Below are positions 18,155 to 26,556 of a DNA stretch of 64,000 bases, piece by piece. A program made the position numbers and the translations under genes. Numbering within the stretch: the first letter of the stretch is position 1; every line of letters begins with the position of its first letter. The stretch covers positions 253,426-317,425 of the forward strand of contig LWTK01000105.1 of the NCBI GenBank assembly GCA_003326205.1, in the 5' to 3' direction. This stretch comes from Nostoc sp. ATCC 43529 (GTDB taxonomy: Bacteria; Cyanobacteriota; Cyanobacteriia; Cyanobacteriales; Nostocaceae). The notes beneath the pieces were generated by a model, which saw nothing but the letters and a program-made list of their open reading frames with translations, made no database searches and had not been told where the DNA came from.

Positions 18155-20325
18155 AATTATATTGTTCTCAGGGACATGAAAATTCCCCAGGTAGTCGCTT
18201 TTGTCTCCAGTGTGGTGAGAAATTGGATACGCCTATGAGTTATGGTATACAAGCAGGATTAACTTTAGGCGATCGCTATGTTATTGTGCGTCAACTCGGT
18301 CAAGGTGGCTTTGGACGCACTTATTTAGCTGAAGATGTTAACCGTTTCCGCGAACTTTGTGTTTTAAAAGAATTTTCTCCCCAAGTCCAAACCGCCTACG
18401 TTGTCGAAAAAGCTGAAGAACTTTTTCAAAGAGAAGCAAGTGTTCTCTATCAGCTGCAACATCCACAAATTCCCCGCTTCCGAGAACTGCTTCGCACCAA
18501 TTTACAGGGCAGAGAATATCTGTTTTTGGTGCAAGATTATGTAGAAGGGGAAACTTACAACTCTTTGTTAAATGCTCGAACCAAGCAAGGTTTACGCTTT
18601 ACAGAAGCTGAAGTTCGCCAATTATTACTACAAATTCTGCCAGTGTTGGAGTATATCCACTCACTAGGCGTAATTCATCGAGATATTTCTCCAGATAACT
18701 TAATACTTCGCAGCGTTGACCAACTACCAGTATTAATTGACTTTGGCGGTGTTAAACAAGTAGTAGCAACTGTAGCTTCCCAATATTACCAACCCGGTGT
18801 AGCCGCCTCTTCCCCATCACCAACCCTATTAGGTAAAGTAGGATTTGCTCCCCCAGAACAGATGCAAACTGGGTTGGTGTCTCCCCACAGTGACTTGTAT
18901 GCTTTGGCTGCCACCATGTTGGTTTTACTGACGGGCAAACTACCACAAGAACTAATTGATACTTATAATTTAACCTGGCAATGGCGACGGGAAGTCAGCC
19001 TAAGTCCCCTTTTAGGACAAGTATTAGATAAAATGCTATCCGTCAGACCAGGCGATCGCTATCAATCAGCGCGTCAAGTACTCCAAGTCCTAAACCCGCC
19101 TCCAGTAGGCTATCCGCCCACTCAATATCCTACCCCCACCCCGCCAGAACCTACATCCGCCACCGTCGCCGTCTCCCCTCCACCCCCTTCATCTTCCCCA
19201 TCTCCCCATCCTTCCATCTCCCCATCTCCCTCATCTCCCCAATGGACACCAACAAAAACATTCCTAGCTGCACTGGTAGCAGTTGCTACAGCAGGATTAA
19301 TTTTTTGGGGAGTAAGTAGCAACCGCAATAGAGGGGAAGTTGAACCTAACCCCACACCCAGCCCAACCCCAACCACTAGCCAGCCAGTCGATCCCTTAGC
19401 GCAATACTCACCAGCCGAACGCCAGCGTAAACAAAGATTAAGCGATCGCCGTCAACAATTGGGCATTGAAGAGAAGTTTTACATTAACTTGGTAAATCAA
19501 GTTTTTTGGGACAGAAATCCCAGTTTGCGGGGACAAACTCTCAGCAATGGTTCTGAAGACGAGAGTTTGCGGGCAGAATGGGACAAAACAGCTTTAGAAT
19601 TGCTGGAAAAGCTGGCATCACTGAGTTCAAATTCACGTCGGCAATTGGGAACTTATACGAGTGCCGAACGCGATCGCTGGAAAGTAGAAGTCAACCGCAT
19701 CAACGTTGGTAGTCGTTCTTTGTACGATTTGGGTGATGCAGCTTTTTTAAGCGTATTCCCCGAGCAGAGAGGTAAAAACTTTACAGGACAGCCCATTGGA
19801 CAAGTTTGGTATGGATTTGTGAGTGATAAACTCAGTGCTATCCTTGCCGGTAGTGCTTTCCAAAAACTTACCTTCGATACTGGTGCTATCAGCAAAACAG
19901 TCAGTGGTACTCTCGAACCTGGTGGCGGTAAAGTTTTTATTGCTGAACTTGCCAAAGAACAATCTTTAGAATTAAAGCTACAAGCAAATTCCCAAGTTTT
20001 GTTATCAGTTTATTCGCCCACTGGCAAAATTAAATTTTTAGAAGATTCTACGCGGCGTACTTTATCGACTAAATTACCAGAAAACGGTTTTTATGAGTTT
20101 GTCGTTGTTTCCACAACATCGAAACCAATAGACTATCAACTCAGCATCACAGCCCAAACTCCTACTGCGCCTCCATCTCCGACACCAACTCCCACAGAAA
20201 CTCCCACGCCTACACCCACTCCGACACCAACTCCCACAGAAACTCCTACTCCGACGCCAACTCCCACACAAACCCCTACTCCGACACCGACACCAACACA
20301 GGAAGCAACACCAACGCCTCAGTAG
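18148..20325 (+). CDS. Zinc-ribbon Ser/Thr protein kinase with Pro-Thr tail
   Basis: 725 aa. Zinc ribbon Cys6, His10, Cys19, Cys22; kinase domain with GQGGFGRTYLAED, VLKEF, HRDISPDN and DFGG; a Pro/Ser-rich linker (about 330-365); one membrane span (FLAALVAVATAGLIFWGVSS); then the same extracytoplasmic domain as the upstream kinase (RRQQLGIEEKFY, LGTYTSAERDRW, IGQVWYGFVSDKL). It adds a beta-rich PPC-like domain (about 580-660) and a tail of some 60 Pro-Thr residues coded by hexanucleotide repeats. Start ATG 18148 lies within an STRR, so there is no Shine-Dalgarno sequence. Probably a duplicate of the upstream gene. A +1 frame behind its tail is open into the RTX remnant. Confidence 0.93.
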   Translation: MTKLYCSQGHENSPGSRFCLQCGEKLDTPMSYGIQAGLTLGDRYVIVRQLGQGGFGRTYLAEDVNRFRELCVLKEFSPQVQTAYVVEKAEELFQREASVLYQLQHPQIPRFRELLRTNLQGREYLFLVQDYVEGETYNSLLNARTKQGLRFTEAEVRQLLLQILPVLEYIHSLGVIHRDISPDNLILRSVDQLPVLIDFGGVKQVVATVASQYYQPGVAASSPSPTLLGKVGFAPPEQMQTGLVSPHSDLYALAATMLVLLTGKLPQELIDTYNLTWQWRREVSLSPLLGQVLDKMLSVRPGDRYQSARQVLQVLNPPPVGYPPTQYPTPTPPEPTSATVAVSPPPPSSSPSPHPSISPSPSSPQWTPTKTFLAALVAVATAGLIFWGVSSNRNRGEVEPNPTPSPTPTTSQPVDPLAQYSPAERQRKQRLSDRRQQLGIEEKFYINLVNQVFWDRNPSLRGQTLSNGSEDESLRAEWDKTALELLEKLASLSSNSRRQLGTYTSAERDRWKVEVNRINVGSRSLYDLGDAAFLSVFPEQRGKNFTGQPIGQVWYGFVSDKLSAILAGSAFQKLTFDTGAISKTVSGTLEPGGGKVFIAELAKEQSLELKLQANSQVLLSVYSPTGKIKFLEDSTRRTLSTKLPENGFYEFVVVSTTSKPIDYQLSITAQTPTAPPSPTPTPTETPTPTPTPTPTPTETPTPTPTPTQTPTPTPTPTQEATPTPQ

Positions 20326-20389
20326 AGATTCATCTCTATCTCAATGGACTAAGAGGACTCCCGTTAAACTCCTTCGTCGCTGTAACGGG

Positions 20390-21304
20390 AGAGGAGGTGA
20401 TGACTCACTAATCGGTGGTAGTGGGAATGATACCCTCAACGGTGAGGACGGCGACGATAGACTACGAAGCGGACTGGACGATGACAGACTCAATGGCGGG
20501 GCTGGAAATGACGTTCTCATCGGTGTTTTTGGTGGTGGTACTCCTGGCGGCAATTTGCTTCCACCTGGATTAGGGGAAATTGATACCTTCACTGGTGGGA
20601 CTGGGACAGATAGATTTATCCTGGGGGACTTCATAAGTGTTTACTACGACGATAACAACAGTGTTAATCCTGGTTTTGACGACTTAGCTATTATTACTGA
20701 CTTCAACTCTAGCGAAGATAAAATTCAACTCAAAGGAAATGCGCTGGACTACCGTCTAGAAGTTGTTGGAACCAACACACGAATATTCTTAGATAAACCG
20801 GGAGCGGAGCCAGATGAGATTGTAGGTATTGTGCAGGGAAGAAACAATCTCACATTTAATGACTTCCTTTTCAATTTTGAGCGCGAACTTCCTGGAAAAG
20901 GTACAAACAACACAATAGAGTCTGCTGAAGCATTAGGTTCATTGACATCAGGTTCAAGCGTTGATGTTTCAGCCCAACTAGCAACACTTCAACCAGGGAG
21001 TAATCCTGATTTCGACTTTTTTACATTCTCTTTAGTAGACGCAGCAAGTGTGAATATCGTCACTGGAGTGACATCTCCTGGAGATACAGTTCTCGGTCTG
21101 TTTGACGCTTTTGGGACTGTAGTGGCATTTAACGACGATGGTGCTGGTGGCACTGCGTCATTAATCAACACATTCCTGGGTGCGGGTACGTACACCATTT
21201 CAGTGAGTAAATTTCCTCTCTTCCCTCAAGATGGCGGAACTTTCTCTGGTAGTGCCAGTGGTGTTCCTGATTTTTCTTATACGCTACAAGTCAGCGTTTT
21301 TTAA
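20390..21304 (+). pseudogene. Start-less RTX/PPC-domain protein remnant
   Basis: The frame reads GGDDSLIGGSGNDTLNGEDG and further GGxGxDxL nonapeptides, the calcium-binding RTX (hemolysin-type) signature, from about 20393. Then come an FxxGDFI-type RTX tail domain (TFTGGTGTDRFILGDF) and a C-terminal PPC-like domain (about 20940-21290, DFDFFTFSL, GDTVLGLFDAFG, GAGTYTISV). No ATG or GTG is available upstream of the RTX repeats; the first start-like codon is TTG at 20555, which would drop the repeats. The frame stays open leftward into the kinase Pro-Thr tail, one base out of phase. So it is either a 5'-truncated fragment or the second half of a fused gene broken by a frameshift. Confidence 0.7.
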
Positions 21305-21466
21305 GAACGTTGTCAACTTGCGAAAGGACTGGCATTAGAAGGCAGATTTCAGGATACTTTTGCTCTAGGCTACGGTAATACTGCAATGTGCAAACGTATA
21401 AATTAGGTTTGGTAAAGGTTCTAGAATTGCAGCCTTTTTTCTCTATTTGAGCCACAGTTGATTGTA

Positions 21467-21488
21467 GGGACGCACAGATGTGCGTCCC
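21467..21488. terminator. Palindromic terminator-like stem-loop between convergent genes
   Basis: GGGACGCACA (21467-21476) pairs with TGTGCGTCCC (21479-21488) over a 2-nt turn. It lies between the RTX remnant and the end of pgk, which converge. One of several GTAGGG-type palindromes at gene ends in this window. Confidence 0.55.
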
Positions 21489-21552
21489 CATACTATGGTT
21501 TAATTACCTGAAAATTGCTGTAACATATAGACTTTACATGTAACGTCTATAT

Positions 21553-22755
21553 TTACGCATCATCTAAAGCTGCGATACCAGGTAACACCTTACCTTCAAG
21601 TAACTCCAAGCTAGCGCCGCCGCCGGTGGAGATGTGGCTCATTTGTTCGGCTAAACCGACTTTTTCCACAGCCGCCACCGAGTCGCCGCCGCCGATAATG
21701 GTGGTTGTGCCAGTTTTGCCAATTTCAGCCAGAGTGCGGGCGATCGCTTCTGTACCTACCGCAAACTTATCAAACTCAAACACACCCATCGGCCCGTTCC
21801 AAATTACCGTTTTGGTATCTGCAAGGGCTTCTTGGAAAACTTTTACTGAGTCTGGGCCAATATCCAAACCCATACCATCATCAGGGATATTCTCAATGCT
21901 GACAGTTGTCGCATTCGCATCGGGAGCAAATTTATCTGCCGATACGATATCTGTGGGTAACAGGAAGGTAACACCACGTTCCTTTGCCTTAGCTTCCAAA
22001 GACTTCGCCAGTTCTAGTTTGTCTTCTTCCACCAAAGACTTACCGACATTCAAACCACGGGCTTTGTAGAAAGTAAAAATCATCCCACCGCCGATGATTA
22101 ACTTGTCGCACTTTTCCAGCAGCGTTTCAATCACGCCAATTTTACTGGAAACCTTGGAACCACCGATAATTGCTGCCAAAGGACGTTGGGGATTTTCAAT
22201 GGCGTTTTGCAGATATTCCAATTCCTTCTCAACCAAATATCCAGCCACAGAAGGACTGAGGTATTTAGTCACACCTTCAGTAGAAGCATGGGCGCGGTGT
22301 GCTGTACCAAAAGCATCATTTACATAAAAATCAGCATTTGCTGCCAATTTTTGGGCAAATTCTGGGTCATTTTTCTCTTCTTCTTTGTAGAAGCGGACAT
22401 TTTCCAGTAACAGCACTTGCCCATTTTCCAGCGCCGCCACCTTAGCTGCAACTTCATCGCCAATGGAGTCATCAGTCTTGACAACTTCTTGCCCCAATAA
22501 CTCAGAGAGGCGCTTAGCCACAGGTGTCAGACGTAATTTGTCATCGACACCCTTGGGACGCCCAAAATGGCTTGCTAAAATCACCTTAGCTCCCTTCTGC
22601 GTCAAATCTTTGATAGTTGGCAGAGCAGCGCGAATGCGAGTATCGTCTGTGATATTGCCTTGATCGTCCACAGGCACGTTAAAATCAACCCGCACCAAGG
22701 CGCGTTTTCCAGAAATATCAGCCGCAGATAAACTTGCTAAACTTTTTTTGGACAC
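21553..22755 (-). CDS. pgk: Phosphoglycerate kinase
   Basis: Catalyses ATP + 3-phosphoglycerate to 1,3-bisphosphoglycerate, used in the Calvin cycle and glycolysis. Signature blocks: RVDFNVPVDDQGNITDD near residue 22, ASHFGRPKG, LLLENVRFYKEEE, YVNDAFGTAHRAHAS, GGSKVSSKIGV, the nucleotide-site WNGPMGVFEFDKF and GGGDSVAAVEK. 400 aa is the standard length. Starts with ATG at 22755 and is divergent from the stress-protein gene, with 88 bp between the chosen starts. Cytoplasmic, housekeeping. Confidence 0.98.
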   Translation of the reverse strand: MSKKSLASLSAADISGKRALVRVDFNVPVDDQGNITDDTRIRAALPTIKDLTQKGAKVILASHFGRPKGVDDKLRLTPVAKRLSELLGQEVVKTDDSIGDEVAAKVAALENGQVLLLENVRFYKEEEKNDPEFAQKLAANADFYVNDAFGTAHRAHASTEGVTKYLSPSVAGYLVEKELEYLQNAIENPQRPLAAIIGGSKVSSKIGVIETLLEKCDKLIIGGGMIFTFYKARGLNVGKSLVEEDKLELAKSLEAKAKERGVTFLLPTDIVSADKFAPDANATTVSIENIPDDGMGLDIGPDSVKVFQEALADTKTVIWNGPMGVFEFDKFAVGTEAIARTLAEIGKTGTTTIIGGGDSVAAVEKVGLAEQMSHISTGGGASLELLEGKVLPGIAALDDA

Positions 22756-22843
22756 AGCAAACTCTCCTGATTGCCTTTTTGTTATTGTTTTGAAAGTAGA
22801 ACCATCCAGATTTTACCGGAGTCAGGGGTGCCAGGTGATAGAG

Positions 22844-23251
22844 ATGTTTAAGACAGTACTATTTCCAATCGATCAAAGCCGGGAAACGCGGGAAGCTGCT
22901 GACGTAGTTACCAACATTGTCCAAAAGTACGGCAGTCGCTTAGTGCTGCTGTCTGTGGTAGAAGAACCACCCCCAGATGCACCTAGTGGAGATCCAATGG
23001 TGTCACCAGAGGTAGTTGCCAAACTGCTGGAAAATGCCCAATCTTTATTTTCTGGGCAAGGAATTCAATCCGAAATTCTCGAAAAGCAAGGCAAACCAGC
23101 TTTTACCATTTGCGATGTCGCTGATGAAATCGGAGCAGATTTAATCATTATGGGCTGTCGGGGGCTAGGCTTGACTGAAGAGGGAGCGACTGATAGTGTC
23201 ACCACTCGCGTGATTAATCTTTCCCCTTGTCCAGTGTTGATTGTGCCGTAA
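22844..23251 (+). CDS. Universal stress protein (UspA family)
   Basis: 135 aa with the USP fold: MFKTVLFPIDQSRETREAA at the start, LVLLSVVEEP, and the C-terminal nucleotide-loop region IIMGCRGLGLTEEGATDSVTTRVINLSPCPVLIVP. The loop has G-x2-G-x-G spacing but lacks the full G-x9-G-S/T form, so ATP binding is doubtful. I choose ATG at 22844; a longer frame would start within the divergent pgk leader and add 32 residues without family similarity. Role in stress tolerance is inferred from the family. Confidence 0.88.
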   Translation: MFKTVLFPIDQSRETREAADVVTNIVQKYGSRLVLLSVVEEPPPDAPSGDPMVSPEVVAKLLENAQSLFSGQGIQSEILEKQGKPAFTICDVADEIGADLIIMGCRGLGLTEEGATDSVTTRVINLSPCPVLIVP

Positions 23252-23262
23252 AAACCTGTAGC

Positions 23263-23286
23263 GTGCGTTAACACAGCGTAACGCAC
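23263..23286 (+). terminator. Stem-loop after the universal stress gene
   Basis: GTGCGTTA (23263-23270) pairs with TAACGCAC (23279-23286), 12 bases past the stop codon. No T-run follows, so termination is likely but not certain. The same GTGCGTTAACGC-type palindrome is a common dispersed repeat in cyanobacteria. Confidence 0.4.
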
Positions 23287-23539
23287 CGCCTAAAATTTCT
23301 TGAACAATTTTTGCTTATGGGTGATGTGGTATTTACTGGTAAACCCAGACAACCTACAGCAGAATTCAGAACTCAGAATTCAGAATGATAATAGGCTCTG
23401 TGCCTAACTACTAAACCTAAATCGTGTACTTGATCAACTTGAAATTTTGTGTAATTTTATTGTTTGTCAACTGGTTAAATATTTCTTCTAGATTCTGAAT
23501 TCTTCAATCAAAACACCTTCCTTTCGGAGATTGACTTTC

Positions 23540-24145
23540 GTGACACATATCTCCTCAAAAATCCTCACCTTTGCAGATTTTCTCTCCCAATACCGAGACA
23601 ATCCCCGCTATGAACTAGCAGACGGAGAACTAATTGACATGGAACCCACTGGCCCCCATGAAACGGTGAGTGGCAAACTTGCAACCCAAATTGGAATTTA
23701 TCTTCTTGCAGAACAATTGCCCTGGTTTATTCCTCGCACTTGTTTAATTTACCCCTTTGCAGATACAGCTACAGCACGTCGTCCTGATATCGTAGTTCTC
23801 GATGAAACCGTTCTCGATCGCGAACCCTTGTGGGAACGAGAACCGGTAATCACTCTTGGACGCTCAATTAAATTAGTGGTGGAAGTTGTTAGCAGCAATT
23901 GGGAAACTGACTATGCAAGGAAAGTTGAGGAATATGCCCTCTTAGGCATTCCTGAATATTGGATTGTCGATTATCGAGGATTGGGCGGTGTAGCATTTAT
24001 TGGTAAACCCAAACAACCTACTTTCACTGTTTGCCAATTGGTTGAAGACAGTTATATTCAACAACAATATCGGCTCAACCAATCAATTAATTCGCCGCTT
24101 TTCCCTGGTCTTCATATTCAATTAAATGACGTTCTGCCTCGTTAA
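23540..24145 (+). CDS. Uma2 family (DUF820) endonuclease-like protein
   Basis: About 201 aa with the PD-(D/E)XK fold of the Uma2 family, greatly expanded in cyanobacteria. Visible: YELADGELIDMEPTGPHE, ARRPDIVVLDETV, IKLVVEVVSSNWETDYARKVEEYALLGIPEYWIVDYRG, which hold the acidic D-ExV-x-K catalytic positions. The start GTG 23540 is preferred: GGAG (23526-23529) is 10 bases upstream, while the TTG at 23531 is too close. Function of the family is unsettled; nuclease activity is predicted. Two decayed copies of its middle part occur downstream. Confidence 0.85.
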   Translation: MTHISSKILTFADFLSQYRDNPRYELADGELIDMEPTGPHETVSGKLATQIGIYLLAEQLPWFIPRTCLIYPFADTATARRPDIVVLDETVLDREPLWEREPVITLGRSIKLVVEVVSSNWETDYARKVEEYALLGIPEYWIVDYRGLGGVAFIGKPKQPTFTVCQLVEDSYIQQQYRLNQSINSPLFPGLHIQLNDVLPR

Positions 24146-24235
24146 AAGCATATCAGAAGACGTAATTAGGCGCTTGGCGATCGCCTGATATTGGCAATTT
24201 TGACAGCAATTAGCCGTGATTATGGTAAAGCGATC

Positions 24236-24303
24236 GCTTAAACTGGTGATGGAAGTAGTTAGCAGCAACTGTAAAACTGACATGCTTGCAAAGTTGAGGA
24301 ATA
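24236..24303 (+). pseudogene. Decayed Uma2 fragment 1
   Basis: Matches the region of the Uma2 gene coding VVEVVSSNWETDYA...KVEEY: AAACTGGTGATGGAAGTAGTTAG, then AGCAGCAACTG and AAAGTTGAGGAATAT. It starts right after a GCGATCGC site. It lies directly before the first toxin-antitoxin pair. Confidence 0.7.
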
Positions 24304-24341
24304 TATTTAAGATTCAAACATATAAATAAACGTCAAAAACT

Positions 24342-24725
24342 ATGATTAATTTTAGTCCTTCAACAAATTCTGATAGTGACACTTCTAAGCTAAGTTATAG
24401 TGTGCTGGTTGCTCAGGAGCAAGATGGTAGATTTAGTGCAGTTGTACTAGGCTTATCAGACTGTAAAAGTTCGGGTAAAACTGAAAATGAAGCTCTGGAA
24501 AATCTACAGCAGCTTTTGCGAAAACGTTTAAAAAATTCCAAAATAGTTACTTTAGAAATAGATTCTCCCCAAACAGATAATCCTTGGATGAAAGTAGCTG
24601 GTATGTACAAGGATAATCCGCTTTTTGATGAAGTACTGGCTGAGATAGAAGCAGAACGTCGTCAAGTTGATGCAGAAATGGAGGAATATTATAGACAGAT
24701 CGATGCAGAATCCGAGGTAAAGTGA
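24342..24725 (+). CDS. HicB-like antitoxin of a PIN toxin pair
   Basis: 127 aa. The first 65 residues look like the HicB-type partial RNase H fold (YSVLVAQEQDGRFSAVVLGLSDCKSSGKTENEALENLQQLLR), and the C-terminal half is acidic and helical (AEIEAERRQVDAEMEEYYRQID), fit for wrapping a toxin. Unlike usual HicB, it is paired not with HicA but with a PIN-domain toxin that overlaps its stop codon by 4 bases (GTGA). This combination is common in cyanobacteria. Start ATG at 24342. Probably autoregulates the pair, by analogy. Confidence 0.75.
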   Translation: MINFSPSTNSDSDTSKLSYSVLVAQEQDGRFSAVVLGLSDCKSSGKTENEALENLQQLLRKRLKNSKIVTLEIDSPQTDNPWMKVAGMYKDNPLFDEVLAEIEAERRQVDAEMEEYYRQIDAESEVK

Positions 24726-25159
24726 CTATTATTTGGGTGCTAGATACCGACCATTTATCACTTTTGCAAAGAGAACATCCAACTGTTCAACAGCGCATCA
24801 ATCAAATTAATTTTGCAAATACAGCCATAACAGTTGTGACTTTGGAAGAGCAAATGAAAGGATGGCTGAATGTGATTAATAAGTATAACAATCAACCTTC
24901 CCAATCTGAAAGACTTATACTGGCTTACAAAGGATTAAGAGATGTAGTGGAATATCTCAACAAGCTAAAATTACTTGACTTTGACCTCCCTGCTTATAAT
25001 TGTTATCAAAAATTAGTTAGTCAGAAAATTCGTATAGGTACGAGAGATTTACGTATTGCTGCAATTACACTTTCTATAAATGCAATTTTGGTTACACGTA
25101 ACACTAAAGATTTTGCCAAAGTCCCTAATTTACAAATAGAAGATTGGACAATATCTTAA
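24722..25159 (+). CDS. PIN-domain ribonuclease toxin (VapC-like)
   Basis: 145 aa PIN domain. Acidic residues: Asp8 in VLDTDHL, Glu in VVTLEEQMKG, Asp in GTRDLRIAA and Asp in TRNTKDF, which match the metal-binding quartet of VapC toxins that cut tRNA or rRNA. It begins with GTG at 24722, overlapping the antitoxin stop, so translation is coupled. Full length and without damage. Confidence 0.88.
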   Translation: MTIIWVLDTDHLSLLQREHPTVQQRINQINFANTAITVVTLEEQMKGWLNVINKYNNQPSQSERLILAYKGLRDVVEYLNKLKLLDFDLPAYNCYQKLVSQKIRIGTRDLRIAAITLSINAILVTRNTKDFAKVPNLQIEDWTIS

Positions 25160-25248
25160 AGCGATCGCCTTAACGAGAGTATGAATATTTGGGGAGGCGA
25201 TCGCCCTGACAAGAATATGATTATTTAGAGTGCGAAAGTAGTTGACGC

Positions 25249-25302
25249 TTAGACGAGCTTTTCGTAAACATCGCTTGCTTTATACCTATCACGAGAAGTG
25301 CG
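25249..25302. repeat. Dispersed repeat downstream of TA module 1
   Basis: Contains CGTAAACATCGC and TATCACGAGAAGTGCG. A diverged copy (CGTAGACATCGC, TATCACCAGAAGTGCG) lies at 26325-26368 behind the second module, and a partial copy (AGCCCGTCGTAGACATTGC) at 38331-38349. Confidence 0.6.
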
Positions 25303-25525
25303 TAAATGCTGGTTCGGCGAGTCAAGAGATATTGTCTTGATAGAGTTATTAAGTAGAAAGACTCAATTAAACTAAAGTTCGTAGTATGGGCTTGAGCCAT
25401 TAAAACGTCTGTTAAGAGCGATAAATCGCTTACTACGAACAAAGCTGCAATCTTACATTTAATTATGTCTACCTACTTAATATAGCAATTTTTGTAGCAA
25501 GAAGCTGTAATTGGTGGGGCGATCG

Positions 25526-25575
25526 CTTAAACTGATCATGGAAGTAGTTAGCACCAACTTTGAAACTGACATTGA
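25526..25575 (+). pseudogene. Decayed Uma2 fragment 2
   Basis: TTAAACTGATCATGGAAGTAG and AGCACCAACTTTGAAACTGAC match the same short segment of Uma2 as fragment 1, and both fragments begin behind GCGATCGC. It precedes the second toxin-antitoxin pair. Confidence 0.65.
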
Positions 25576-25619
25576 CGGCGATTAGCAGAATAAGCTAACA
25601 CAACTTGGAGATTTTTAGA

Positions 25620-25910
25620 ATGAAATGGACACTTGAAGAAGCCCAAAAACAGCTATCCTTAATAATTAATGCGACTAGTCAAGAACCTCAGTTAATCTAC
25701 ACTCAAGAAGAATTAGTGGCTGCTATTGTAGATCCTGAGCTTTTTAAAGAATTTTTAAACTGGCGACAACAAGCTGCGAAAACATCTCTAGCTCAAGTCT
25801 TTAAAGAACTTCAACAGTTATGTGCCGAAGAAAATTATAGTTTAGAGATACCAACACGAAGCAATCGCCACAATCCTTTTACTGGCGATGAAAATGAGCA
25901 GTCTTTGTGA
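25620..25910 (+). CDS. Phd/YefM-like antitoxin (probable)
   Basis: 96 aa: starts MKWTLEEAQKQLSLIINATSQEP, where the 'EAQKQLSxLI' helix and the following strand QLIYTQEELVAAIV look like the N-terminal DNA-binding fold of Phd/YefM antitoxins. The tail is polar. The start ATG 25620 has GGAG 9 bases upstream (25607-25610); a TTG at 25605 is rejected. Overlaps the PIN toxin gene. Family call is moderate because the sequence is divergent; the position as first gene before a PIN toxin supports it. Confidence 0.7.
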   Translation: MKWTLEEAQKQLSLIINATSQEPQLIYTQEELVAAIVDPELFKEFLNWRQQAAKTSLAQVFKELQQLCAEENYSLEIPTRSNRHNPFTGDENEQSL

Positions 25911-26289
25911 CACTAATATTATCAGTGAATTAACTCGACTGATGCCAAATCCAGGGGTGACAGCATGGATAAGTACAGTAACATCAATTAACTTAAGAGT
26001 TATTACAGTTGAGGAAATCTATTATGGTTTAACAGCCAAGCCTAATGCTAGAATCCAAGCTTGGTTTGAAAACTTTTTGACAACTCACTGTGAAATTTTA
26101 CCTATTACCTCAGAAATTGCCAAGTGTTCGGGTGAATTGAGAGGCTTTTTGAGAACTCAAGGTAAACCGCGCTCGCAAGCTGATATACTTATCGCCGCAA
26201 CAGCTAAAATACATTCCATGACTCTTGTTACTAGAAATATTAAGGATTTTGAGGGTTGTGGTATATCTACATTGAATCCTTTTGTTTGA
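25888..26289 (+). CDS. PIN-domain ribonuclease toxin (VapC-like)
   Basis: 133 aa PIN domain with the acidic set: Asp in LCDTNIISEL, Glu in TVEEIYYGL, Asp in SQADILIAA and Asp in TRNIKDF. It overlaps the antitoxin by 23 bases from ATG 25888, or by 17 bases from ATG 25894, which would start MSSLCDTN. The pair is different in family from the first module: the antitoxin is Phd-like rather than HicB-like. Complete, so probably active. Confidence 0.88.
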   Translation: MKMSSLCDTNIISELTRLMPNPGVTAWISTVTSINLRVITVEEIYYGLTAKPNARIQAWFENFLTTHCEILPITSEIAKCSGELRGFLRTQGKPRSQADILIAATAKIHSMTLVTRNIKDFEGCGISTLNPFV

Positions 26290-26324
26290 ATATTTCTATA
26301 TAAAGAGTGCGTCACCGAACAGCC

Positions 26325-26368
26325 CGTCGTAGACATCGCCTGTTTTTACACTATCACCAGAAGTGCGA
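26325..26368. repeat. Dispersed repeat downstream of TA module 2
   Basis: CGTAGACATCGCC and TATCACCAGAAGTGCG; diverged partner of the repeat at 25249-25302. Both sit just behind a PIN gene. Confidence 0.6.
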
Positions 26369-26556
26369 TCGCCGTAGTAAAGTATTAGATGCAATGTAGA
26401 ATCGGCGCTTTCAAAAATCGAGCATCAGGATGAGATTCAAATATCTACGCTCTCACAGTACATCAAATCTCTTGGGGGAAGTTTGACAATAATTGCTCGT
26501 TTTGGCGATCAAGAGGTTGTAAATTCTCAGTTCGATTGAGATTAGACACTAAGGTT

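Larger units (their letters stand above)
25160..25619. other. Intergenic mosaic between two toxin-antitoxin modules
   Basis: Holds two HIP1-type sites, a dispersed repeat (25249-25302) and the second decayed Uma2 fragment. No coding potential beyond that. A short minus-strand open frame here has no family likeness. Confidence 0.5.

Noticed and set aside
20555..21304. RTX protein starting at TTG 20555
   Set aside because: This start drops the RTX repeats that lie upstream in the same frame, so it is treated as a remnant.
25221..25442. Short minus-strand frame between the TA modules
   Set aside because: Lies in repeat sequence with no start signal or homologous words.
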